Assembly: GCA_036186865.1 (NCBI GenBank)
Contig: AP025042.1
Location: 16,733,200-16,797,199 of the forward strand
DNA: 64,000 nucleotides
Source of the DNA: Eustoma russellianum
Taxonomy: Eukaryota > Streptophyta > Magnoliopsida > Gentianales > Gentianaceae
Direction: 5' to 3'
The translations under genes were made by a program, and so were the position numbers. The notes beneath the pieces are model-generated. The model was given only the letters and a program-made list of their open reading frames with translations. It had not been told where the DNA came from and ran no database searches. Every line of letters begins with the position of its first letter. Positions within the stretch are counted from its first letter, which is position 1. Shown here piece after piece: positions 54,833 through 64,000 of the stretch.

Positions 54833-55243
54833 AACATGTATGACTAAGTGGAGAGGAGACTTTCCATGTTTTAATTTGTTGCCATCATGTCTTCTCCAAA
54901 TATATCTCCATTTAATGAACTAGTTAGTTCATTAACTTAAATACTTCACTTAATTAACTAGTTTAGTTTATTAATGGTGGTACCTGAANNNNNNNNNNCA
55001 CTTAATTAACTAGTTTAGTTTATTAATGGTGGTACCTGAAAATAGTTCAAACACAACAAATGTTTGTCATTTGATGTAAGCTTTAAAGCTTCATGGCTTG
55101 TTAGTACGACAACATTATATATAAAGTATATAAGGCAAATTTGTCGTAAAAACGTGTCAAGTAATAAATTTTGTCATGTATTTCTTAAACATGTTGTATT
55201 TAAATCATGTATTCGTAAATCACACAAACTCCTTTTCTCAACA
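54786..55243 (-). repeat. 5' LTR of Sirevirus-like element A (proximal part)
   Basis: In minus orientation it starts TGTTGAGAAAAGGAGTTTG and matches the first part of the other two LTR copies. The assembly gap lies within it. Confidence 0.83.
54989..54998. other. Assembly gap (10 N)
   Basis: Ten Ns flanked on both sides by the same 42 bp (54947..54988 and 54999..55040, starting CACTTAATTAACTAGTTTAG). The other LTR copies contain this segment once. Confidence 0.95.
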
Positions 55244-56601
55244 GAAAACAGTATATATATATACTTATATTTATATTCATATATAAAAATCTGCCGAAAC
55301 AGTTTATATTTAAATATATATTTTTTAAATTCGCAAATAATATAAATATCTATATAATTCTATTGAAAAACAGATTATATAATTGTATATATATTTAAAT
55401 ACGAAAATTGCATAATATGTACCTTTAATTAAAAGAACAATTTATTACGTTAATTACATAAATAATCTAAAAAACAGTAAAACAGTTTTCTTAACTTAAT
55501 TTACATATAAATGAAGTAACAACATTATATATTTTTAACTTTATGCAAACAGTTTATATAATATATATATATATATATATATAATGCTGGAAAAAAACAG
55601 AATATATATTTCTATATGTATAAATCTAAAAAAAAGTATATATATTTGTATATAATTACGAAAATAGTATATATGTATGAATATAATTCTGAAATTGAGA
55701 CAGTAAATATATAATACATATATTTTTAAATCTGAAATACTATAAATATAAATAGTTTTATACGACATAGTTTTATATAATTATATGTATTTTTAAATTT
55801 AGCAAAAACATTTTATAAATTTAATTATATAATAAATACAAAAAAAGTATATCTATTGGTTTAGACTTGCTCAAAATATTTTCTAAAACTATATATGAAT
55901 ATTAAATTAAAAAAGTATATATATGTACATATATATGCAAATTCTCCAAAAAAATGCAATTCTAAAACAGTAATTACATATATAAAATTCCAAAACATAG
56001 AATCCAGAAAAAAAAGAAAATATATAATTTCAAAAAACAGAAACAGTAAATTCATATATAAAATTCCAAAAAATAGAAACAGTGATTACATATATAAAAT
56101 TCCAAAACATAGAATTAGTGGTCACATAAATATATTAAACAAGAAAATAGTAAATATATATAGTTCTGAAATTAACAAAATATAAATATATATATATAGA
56201 TGAAATTCAAAAAATAGTAAATTTATATATACATATAATTCCTAAGGCAGTTTAAAAATAATATACATGAATAAATCTGAAAAAAGTGAATAACTATATG
56301 TAATTCCAAAAATGACCCAATATATATAAATACATATAAGATTCCAAACATAGTAAATACATACATATATATATATATAATTCAAATAATGTATTTACAT
56401 ATTTATATGTATATAATTCCGAAACTAAAATAGTATAGATGTATAAATTCCGCCGACCCACTCTATATACTGAAATATCTATGTATACATATATTTGACA
56501 CATATAAAAAAATACAATAAGTTACACAATATACTATCATAACATACACTATATATATACACACACAATAAATTTGTGGTCAAAACAAGTAGTCACATAC
56601 C

Positions 56602-56651
<50 letters not shown>
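55244..56651. repeat. AT-rich degenerate repeat region
   Basis: About 1.4 kb composed of ATATATA runs and the recurring words AATTCCAAAA and AACAGTAA(A/T)T. Between 55968 and 56120 they form a recognisable repeat of about 35-40 bp (ACATATATAAAATTCCAAAA). It ends in a long (TA)n run at 56606..56650. No coding capacity. Confidence 0.85.
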
Positions 56652-56652
<1 letters not shown>

Positions 56653-56802
56653 CAAAAAAGGGTGTGTTATTAACTAGCCTCGCTTATGGCGGAGGAGAAA
56701 GCCTTATTACAACAATGTATACGAAGTCATCATATGAAAACAAGTAATAGAGGTACATGTGAATAGTGAAAGTGCAACAATATATGATATGTCGTATTAA
56801 AA

Positions 56803-56847
56803 CCTTGCCATGTAAGACCACCCTTGTAGATAAAACCATGGCGAATG
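56803..56847 (-). other. Conserved 3' stem-loop of LINE C
   Basis: CCTTGCCATG (56803..56812) and CATGGCGAATG (56837..56847). Compared with LINE A and B, A to T on one arm is matched by T to A on the other, so pairing is kept. Confidence 0.7.
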
Positions 56848-56972
56848 AAAAAGCGTGCATATTTATATTGTTGCAAAACTGACACTATACAATCCCACTT
56901 ATAACGTATAAAGAAATATCAAAGTCAGTGAAAGATGCTAGAAGCAGGAGGCCGATGCTCCAAAGAAGCAAG

Positions 56973-58064
56973 CTAGGAATCACCATTGGATGTAGTGCGA
57001 AATGTTGGCAGCGTGAAGTCCGTCAGGATTATTCCTCGAATGTGCGATGGCAATGATGTCAGTGTGGAATACGATGTAAGCTTTGTTGCCCGTGATCCTT
57101 CTTGAGACAAAAAATGCGCTGCCTGATTTACCTCCCGGGGAGCATAACATATATTAAGCGATGATGCAGCAAAAAATGCCCGAAGTCGTGCAAGATCTGG
57201 GGCCAACAGAGTCGAAGTGCGGATGAGTGAAAGTAACTGCTGACAATCTACCTCAACATCAACTTTGCCATATCTAGGTAGATAATGTAGAAGAGAAAGT
57301 AAAACTGCTTGCGCCTCTACTCGAACAGGATAATCATGCCGTAATGGAAAAGAGATTGCATGTATAAGGGAACCGTGTGCATCACGTAAGACTGCGCCAC
57401 CACCTGCTGTTGTTTGGCCAACAGAAGCATCAGTATTCAACTTCAACCTTCCCGTTGGCGGCGGGCACCAACGAACAATACGAAGCCGAGGCGAGCGAAG
57501 AGGAGGTGATAGCCCATTACTGATTAAACGTGGAATATTCGACACAATTTTTGTACCATTTTGAGATTTAGCCCACAGAAACATATCGAGCCGTATATTC
57601 TTGAGAAGCATTCTTTGAGACCAAGATCCTTCACCAAACACCATCTCTGCATACATCTTCCATATATTCCAATTAAGAACACCAAGATAAATGCGCTGCA
57701 TATGCCCAAGAAATCCACCTGAAGATTCCAACCATACCGATACAAGGAAACTGCGCCATCCAGTAGCTTGATATGCACGGATATCAAGCAGGTCATTAAA
57801 GTAATGTCGAACAGGACTTATTTGAGAGCAGTGGTAAAATATGTTATCGTGAGTGGCTGACTCCACGCGGCAAAATGGGCATATGCTTGGGAGTACTTGA
57901 ATGAAACGAGATAGGACATCTGGTAAAGGCAGCGCTTTATGCAAAAGTTTCCAAAGGAATACCTGAATCATTGGACGTTGACGTGGCATCCAGACTATTT
58001 GATTAGACAGCCGCTGTGTAGCCATTGTTCGAAAGGCATCATACGCATGCCGCATAAGAAAATT
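56973..58064 (-). pseudogene. ORF2 C-terminal fragment of LINE C (zinc-binding and RNase H)
   Basis: An uninterrupted frame whose LINE part begins near 58064 with MRHAYDAFRTMATQRLSN. It shows QRPMIQVFLWKLLHKALPLP, the zinc pattern CPFCRVESATHDNIFYHC, then VRWCPPPTGRLKLNTDASVG, AEAQAVLLSLLHYL-like sequence and VDVEVDCQQLLSLI, ending at 56973. About 350 codons remain open, so this copy is less decayed than LINE A and B. The open frame starts at 58103 within the neighbouring LTR, which is fortuitous. Without RT and endonuclease it cannot move on its own. Confidence 0.88.
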
Positions 58065-61000
58065 GTAGAAATAAGAGGGTTTGAGTGATTTCAAAATAAG
58101 CAATTTGAATGTTTATATATATGTATAAACGTATACATATATAAATGTGTACATGTATGCATGATAACTTGCCATTACTTGTCTTATTTAACTTATATAT
58201 TATGTTTCCGTACTAACGAGCCATGAAGCATTAAAGCTTATATCATATGGCAAACATTTGTTGTGTTTATACTATTTTCAGGTGCCACCATTAATGAACT
58301 AAACTAGTTCATTAAGTGAAGTACTTAGTTTGATAAACTAAGTAGTTCATTAAAGGAAGATTTATTTGGAAAAGGCACAAAGGCAACAAAGCTAAAGAAG
58401 GAAAGTCTTCTCCTCCTCCCCATCTTTAATACACACGCCATATATATATATATACACTACATATATTTTCAGATTTTTTAAATAAAGGCACCTACACATG
58501 TATTCCAACGTACTACCGACACGTTATATATTCTACGTACGTACGTTAATGTCACACCACTATACTTAACTCATATTTATGAGTATATTCAGGTCTTATA
58601 TCATATGATATAGGATATGGTGATGACAAATTAAATACGACACGATAAAAGGTTCTAAACCGAAATTTGTCGTATCGGGCGAATACCGAAACTTCACCAA
58701 CGTGTCACGTACTTGCCATAAATATATGGCCAGCCCATATATATCAAAACATGATGTAAATTTCGTGCTACACATGACATATTCAGCCAAAAATACTTTC
58801 CATGTTGGCACACACAAATTACTCCACATTAAGGCCAAAATGTGAAGATTCCAAGTTTAATTTTGTCACATGCTAATGGTACCACTTTAAACCAGCCAAG
58901 TGCTGAGATTTAAAGTATATATTATATATATTATGTATAACATAATATATATAACATGTGTAAAATTTGGAATTTAAATTAGAGAAAAATCGGGTAATCG
59001 ATAAATATCGAAAATTCGGTTTTCTACGCACATAACATGGAACGTTTTTCTTGTACATCATGTGACATGTATCTAGACACTTTTTATATATGGTATACAT
59101 CTTAAAGTGTTCTAGAAAATTAAATTAAGGGCTGATTGGAATATTACATGTGTGTATTATTAAATGTGCACTATTTTACAAAGTTAGCAAAAATGAAATT
59201 CAGCACAAGCATATACATGTAAACACGCCCCTAAAGCTGAGATGGAGCATATGTGGAGCCTTGTTGGCATATTGATTGGTCAAGAATCAATCATACATTA
59301 TTGGTGACATAAAGGAAGGAGCTACACAAGGTAATACTTCAAAATCTTGTCACAATTGTGACACATGCTGAAAATTCAGCATGTGTGCTAATGGGTGGCG
59401 TTTTTAAGGTCATTATGAGACATATTTTACTTCTTGATTAAGGTGGATTGATTGGAAGAGGATATTGTAAGGCTTTGAATAATATTTAAAATAAATAAAT
59501 GGTGATATTTAGCATATCACACATGCTGAAAATTTTTCAGCATGTGTACATGTTGTGGCCGAACATGATGAGCTTTTTGTGTCCAAGTTCATGTCTCAAT
59601 TGATAGAAAGACTTACCATGTATTGTTGATTCATTTTTTAATGAGAAAAATCAAAGTAAATTGGGAATTATCTTGAATAAAATTAAATGGTGCACATGCT
59701 GAAAATTCAGCATGGCAAGATGACTATATGGCCGAAATTATGCCTTGTTTGGGAAGGATTTGTTGGTCTTGCAATTTATGGTGTATCTCTTGACTTATGG
59801 TATGATTTCATGTTTGATTTTTGGCACATGTTTAAAGTTTTAATCTCAGATTTTTTCTATGTCATCATGTTGACAACATTGAGTCAATAAAGAGGTGCCA
59901 AGTAAGCAAAGACTAAATGATGATCCAATAGAATGATGCCAAGCAAGCAAGGCATTGTCACAATGATGTCTTACACTCTCTCAAGCACTCAAAAGGAAAT
60001 TTTCAAGAGGGAAGACAAGAGAGGGGGGGACGGCTGCAACAATTAGAAAGAAGAAGAGGAGAGCAAACAAAAACAACAACAAGCATTGCATTCCAAAGTG
60101 ATCAAATTGCCAAGCTCTTCTTCTCCTACATCTTCTTTCTTTCTCTTTTCTTGTAAAAATCCTATTGTTCTTTACATCTTTCAATCTTGAACAGGCTTCA
60201 TATAAACCACCATTCATTCATCTTTGTAAAAGATTGATCAAGGTGTGATCAATCTTCATTCTAGCAAGGTGGTGGTGTTCGTGCAAATTGTACTGGCAAT
60301 ACAAGGTTTGTAAAGGGTTGGAGTTAAGGTGTAACTCTATCAACCCTGCGGTAAGGTGTACTGCGTGTGTGTGATTAGTGTGAACCAAAGAAGGTGTTCC
60401 TTGAAGACTGGAGTAGGTTGTTTATAACCGAACCAGTATAAAATTCTTGGTGCCATTTACTTTCTGCATTTACGTTTCAGTTACTGCACTGTTTATCCTT
60501 CTTGTTCGCATCCGTAAAAATAGTAAACGGTTTTCAAAAATTACGAAAATTTCCAGAAACATACTTACACGTTCTAGGGTTAATTTGGCACAAGTTTCAA
60601 CCCTTTTGAACAAGTATAAGTCAACTAAACATCAAAAGTTCTGAGACTAGTGCAGTCTGATTTTCAGACTTGCAAAGGTTGAGACTTTGATTGTATTTGA
60701 CCTACTTCCAAAAAGAATTTTCCAAAACTGTTTCAACCCATTTAAATATAATATATAAGGAGTTATTGGTCAAATTTTCAGAGCATTTGGACGTTCACAC
60801 AAATAGGAATTAATTTTTCAAAACCATCTACCGTTTCTGGCAGATTTGCACAATCTGAGTACCAACGACTTTTGAAGGGGTTAAAGGTTGATTTTTTATT
60901 TGAAAGTTTTAGGGGACCCTCATAACATCTGAGGATAAGTTCTCTAAAAATTTCATAATTTTTGGAGACCTCTAACCTGGTTTTAAAAATGTTTTAAAAC

Positions 61001-61125
61001 AGGTCCTGAAAACAGAATCTGTTTTCAGAACTTGAATTGTTCAAGTTTAAAGAAATTTTAAAAAGCACACTTTCCGCACCATCTATTCAACCCCCCCCTT
61101 CTAGTGGTGCCTTGCAGATCCTACA
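58065..61125 (+). repeat. 5' LTR of Sirevirus-like element B
   Basis: About 3.06 kb, starting TGTAGAAATAAGAGGGTTTG and ending AGATCCTACA just before the primer site. The first part matches the two minus-strand LTR pieces of element A. It contains the inverted repeat TTAATGAACTA/TAGTTCATTAA (58291..58315), a (TA)n run near 58441 and three copies of a GCTGAAAATTCAGC-type palindrome (59367, 59528, 59698). It ends with AACCCCCCCCTTCTAGTGGTG, typical of Sirevirus LTR ends. The left boundary is inferred by alignment. No right LTR is in the window, and this length is large for the group, so a nested insertion is possible. Confidence 0.72.
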
Positions 61126-61127
61126 AG

Positions 61128-61139
61128 TGGTATCAGAGC
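61128..61139 (+). other. Primer-binding site of Sirevirus-like element B
   Basis: TGGTATCAGAGC, two bases after the LTR end ACA. Confidence 0.95.
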
Positions 61140-61179
61140 GCAGGAACACTCACTTCAAGGAATCCAACGATTCAGTGAG

Positions 61180-63096
61180 ATGGCATCCACAAATCTCAAA
61201 ACCGAGCAAGAAGGTATGTCGAGCCAAAGGCCTCAACTTTTTGACGGTGAGTCGTTTATTCAGTGGAAACTTAGGATGAAGCTTTTTCTTATGGCTATAG
61301 ATATAGATCTTTGGTCAATCATTGAAGATGGTCCTTATGTCCCATCTAATGTATCCACTGTAGACGGAGTTACTTTAGAAGTTACTAAAACAAGACAAGA
61401 ATGTACGAGTGATGACAAAAAGAAACTTAGTATGAATGCTAGGGCTATGCAATTGCTCTTAAACGGATTAAGTAAGAGTGAGTCTAGTTATGTGTCAAAT
61501 TGTTCGAGTGCACAAGAAATGTGGAGGATTCTAGAAATGAAACACGAAGGCACGAGTCAAGTAAAAGAGTCAAAAATTAATATGCTCATGTCTACACTTG
61601 AGACTTTTAAATTATTGCCCAATGAGTCTATTGTAGATATGGATCTTCGTTTGACTAACATCTACAACTCTCTTGAGTCTATTGGTAAGGCTTTTACTAC
61701 GCAGGAAAAGGTGCAGAAAGTCCTACGAAGCCTTCCTTCTGAATGGGACCCTAAAGTGACTGCGATAGAAGAAAGAAAGGAAACTAAATCAATAAAGAGG
61801 GAAGAACTAATCGGTTCACTTAAAGTTTATGAAAATAAACTCACCATTCGGAAAACGGAATCATCTAAACAAGGTAAAGCTATTGCTTTTAAATCAAATG
61901 AATACGTCTCCCCTCCCTCCGATCACGTAGAGGATAGTGATTCCGAATCGGATAATGATGACCTAATTCTATTGGCTAAAGGATTGAGAAAATTTATGAG
62001 AAGGTCATTTAGAAACAAAAATAAGGGCACTACTACTAAGAGAAATAAGAACAAGTCAAACGATAAAGACGTTAAATTTTATGAATGTGGCAAACTTGGA
62101 CACTTATCATATGACTGCCCAAATAAAGAAAAGCAAACTACTAAGTACCCTGACAAGGAGCGGAACAAACATAGACTCGTCTCAGAACCCAAACAAAGGA
62201 AACGTGCTCTAAAGGCTTCCACCTTGAGTGATTCATCAGATTCTGAGACTGAGACCGAAGAGGAGACCGCACAAGTATGCTTTGCATCCAAAGCATCTAA
62301 TGAGGTGTCTTTTGATTCTGACTCGGACTCTGAACCTTCTTATGATGATCTTTTTAGTCAGTATCTAGAATTGCATAAATTTACTAAGACTCTCGCTAAA
62401 GAAAAGAAACGATTAATTAAAGACAAGAAACTGTTAGAATCTTCTAACGAGAATCTTGTCGCTCAATTAAGCGATTCAAAGAAAGAGTCTTCATGTGTCA
62501 TCACTGCATTGAAAACCGAGATTTCATCATTAACCTCTCAAAATAATGAAATGAAATCCGAGATTTCAAATTTGAAATCAAGGAATACCGATTTAGAGAA
62601 AATGATGAAACAGTTTGATACAGGGTCCAACATGCTGCATCGTATCATATTATCACAAAAGCATGACAGCGACAAAACTGGACTGAGATACGTTGATACT
62701 AACGAAGTATCAATCAAACCAACCAAGTTTGTTGTGTCTAAGAAAGTAGACATCCCTAAGCCGCAAGTGGCGTCTAAGATGACGCAAAAAGCACCCCCTT
62801 CCTCACGCCCCACTCCATCATATCATGTGAAATATAACGTTGTACCATATAGATATGAAAAGAGAAGAACAATGCATACACGAAATACATATCATCCACG
62901 CACTACGCATACACACACAAGGACATATCAAAAGCATCTTTCATTCAACGAGTATAGAGGAGTCCTTGGTCAAAGACCCAAAGTGCATGCACCACATGTC
63001 TATTATATTGCACTTTCATCTACATTCTTGCCATTTGATAGACCGAGAAGGATCACCCAAGTATGGGTACCGAAAGGTACCTTTACCAAAAGGTGA
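61180..63096 (+). CDS. Gag of Sirevirus-like element B
   Basis: An uninterrupted 638-codon frame whose first ATG lies 40 bp after the primer site. Residues about 1-240 are the copia gag domain (RPQLFDGESFIQWKLRMKLF, ATQLLLNGLSKSE-like sequence, VLRSLPSEWDPKVTAIEE). The zinc knuckle near residues 299-312 reads FYECGKLGHLSYDC; the first Cys of CX2CX4HX4C is Phe. A Ser/Asp/Glu-rich stretch and a coiled coil (about 395-480) follow. The C-terminus carries ITQVWVPKG, a hallmark of Sirevirus proteins just before the protease. TGA at 63094 ends the frame. Gag assembles the particle that packages element RNA; the altered knuckle may reduce RNA binding. The open frame suggests recent insertion. Confidence 0.9.
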   Translation: MASTNLKTEQEGMSSQRPQLFDGESFIQWKLRMKLFLMAIDIDLWSIIEDGPYVPSNVSTVDGVTLEVTKTRQECTSDDKKKLSMNARAMQLLLNGLSKSESSYVSNCSSAQEMWRILEMKHEGTSQVKESKINMLMSTLETFKLLPNESIVDMDLRLTNIYNSLESIGKAFTTQEKVQKVLRSLPSEWDPKVTAIEERKETKSIKREELIGSLKVYENKLTIRKTESSKQGKAIAFKSNEYVSPPSDHVEDSDSESDNDDLILLAKGLRKFMRRSFRNKNKGTTTKRNKNKSNDKDVKFYECGKLGHLSYDCPNKEKQTTKYPDKERNKHRLVSEPKQRKRALKASTLSDSSDSETETEEETAQVCFASKASNEVSFDSDSDSEPSYDDLFSQYLELHKFTKTLAKEKKRLIKDKKLLESSNENLVAQLSDSKKESSCVITALKTEISSLTSQNNEMKSEISNLKSRNTDLEKMMKQFDTGSNMLHRIILSQKHDSDKTGLRYVDTNEVSIKPTKFVVSKKVDIPKPQVASKMTQKAPPSSRPTPSYHVKYNVVPYRYEKRRTMHTRNTYHPRTTHTHTRTYQKHLSFNEYRGVLGQRPKVHAPHVYYIALSSTFLPFDRPRRITQVWVPKGTFTKR

Positions 63097-63100
63097 TTAA

Positions 63101-64000
63101 CTAACTCGAAAGGACCCAAAATTAAAAGGGTACCTAAATCACCTTTTCACATTGCAGGGAGACCACACATCGAAAGACACATCAATAAAGTGGTTCCTTG
63201 ACAGTGGTTGCTCGAGGCACATGACGGGTGACCCGAGCTTGTTCTCCAAATTAAAGAAGGTCACAAAAGGCGGATCCGTGACCTTTGGAGACAACAATGA
63301 AGGCAAGATCATTGGAAAAGGTACTATTGGTAATCCGAACACACTCCAAATCTCCAACGTATTTTTGGTAAGCAACCTATCTTACAATCTTCTTAGTATT
63401 TCTCAATTTGTTGACAATGGTTTCAATGTGTGTTTTACTCACCCTTATTGCAATATAATAAATAAAAATGGAGAAACAGTTTTAAAAGGAAAACGAGAAG
63501 GCAATATTTTTACGCTATCTATGGATGATGTAGTAGACGCTAAAGTTAAGTGTTTTATGACAAATGAACCCAATGTGAATTTATGGCATAGACGTTTAGG
63601 ACACATTGGTATTTCTACACTAGAAAAACTTCAACGAAAGAACCTAGTACGGGGATTGCCTACGCTTGATTTAGACAACTTTCAGTTGTGTGAATCTTGC
63701 ATAAAAGGCAAACAAACACGTGAGTCACTTAAGCCGAAAAATGAAATAAGCACGACTAGAATATTAGAACTATTGCATATCGATTTGTTTGGTCCTAGTC
63801 GCACTACAAGCCTTGGTGGGCGTCACTATGCATGCGTAATTGTTGATGACTTTTCTCGTTATACTTGGACTTTATTTCTTGCACATAAGGATGATAGCGT
63901 CGTAGAGATTGCTAAATTAATTAAACAACTTGAAAATCAATACGGTGTAAATGTGAAAAGGATAAGAAGCGATAGAGGCGGCGAGTTTAAAAACAAAGAG
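63101..64000 (+). CDS. Pol of Sirevirus-like element B (protease and integrase, partial)
   Basis: Open in the frame one base ahead of gag, from after a TAA (63098..63100) to the window end, about 300 codons with no ATG required at its start. The protease site WFLDSGCSRHMTGD has its Asp at 63200..63202. The integrase zinc region is LWHRRLGHIGIS with LCESCIKGKQ, and the first two catalytic Asp residues lie in LLHIDLFGP and RIRSDRGGEF. Pol is probably produced by readthrough or frameshift from gag, or a single-base change has separated the two. The remainder lies outside the window. Confidence 0.85.

Larger units (their letters stand above)
48190..55243 (-). mobile_element. Sirevirus-like element A, internally deleted and interrupted by LINEs
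   Basis: From right to left on the minus strand: a 5' LTR starting at 55243 (TGTTGAGAAAAGG), interrupted at a TA-rich site (54785/49189) by LINE B and LINE A, then continuing 49188..48933; a deletion junction; the last part of RNase H; a purine tract; and the start of a 3' LTR. The LTR pieces 54786..55243 and 48933..49188 match successive parts of the + strand LTR at 58065..61125, for example its 58265..58450 and 58480..58730. Confidence 0.8.
56652..58064 (-). mobile_element. LINE C (L1-type), 5'-truncated
   Basis: Third copy of the LINE A/B family on the minus strand. The 3' end abuts a (TA)n run at 56650. The 5' truncation point is at about 58064, where a Sirevirus-like LTR starts. It contains the 3' stem-loop with a compensatory change and one open frame. 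Confidence 0.87.
58065..64000 (+). mobile_element. Sirevirus-like copia element B, 5' part
   Basis: 5' LTR, initiator-Met primer site, open gag and the first part of pol. The element runs past the right edge. Gag and pol are still open in the visible part, so it is the youngest-looking element here. Confidence 0.88.

Noticed and set aside
58873..59100. Minus-strand frame in the Sirevirus B LTR
   Set aside because: Inside an LTR, AT-rich and without domain similarity.

Overview
The window is repeat-rich nuclear DNA of a flowering plant, most likely a eudicot. The one convincing host gene is a single-exon VQ-motif gene at 17253..17855 (-). Nearly everything else is retrotransposon sequence typical of plants: Ty1/copia elements with initiator-Met primer sites, Sirevirus-like copia elements with a GGGGGAGAT purine tract, Ty3/gypsy elements of Tat-like organisation, and LINEs of the L1 and RTE clades. 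No prokaryotic or organellar genes, rRNA, tRNA or CRISPR arrays were seen. The species cannot be named from this sequence.

Layout. 1..5358 is the 3' part of a Tat-like gypsy element (+ strand): a tandem array, a decayed spliced gene on the opposite strand with its own TATA box, a purine tract and a 1025-bp LTR. 5633..8985 is a decayed RTE LINE (-). 9248..14624 is an L1-type LINE (+) with a perfect 11-bp target-site duplication. 14640..15467 resembles part of another LTR and holds a cluster of CGATCG palindromes. 15780..18945 is the host-gene neighbourhood. 18951..24804 and 25353..30455 are two complete but inactive copia elements with target duplications TACTT and TTGCG. 31240..34190 is a second, older RTE LINE (-).

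34522..40474 is a complete, non-autonomous relative of the first gypsy element (- strand, target duplication ATAAT). It has gag remnants only, a large tandem array with a 154-bp higher-order period, and its own opposite-strand gene. 42979..48183 is a copia element (-) that has lost its 5' end. 48190..55243 is a rearranged Sirevirus-like element (-) whose LTR is split by two related LINEs, one of them with a 5' inversion of twin-priming type. 55244..56650 is extremely AT-rich. 56652..58064 is a third LINE of the same family. 58065..64000 is the 5' end of a younger Sirevirus-like element (+) with an open 638-codon gag and a pol that runs off the window.

The most notable signals are these: (1) the two gypsy elements share an opposite-strand gene with its own TATAAATAG box, and share a subterminal array with the same 64-bp unit length; (2) three LINE copies keep a 3' stem-loop with a compensatory base change; (3) the 10-N gap at 54989 is flanked by the same 42 bp on both sides and is probably not a real gap. 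All element genes except those of the last Sirevirus-like copy are broken by stops, frameshifts or lost catalytic residues.
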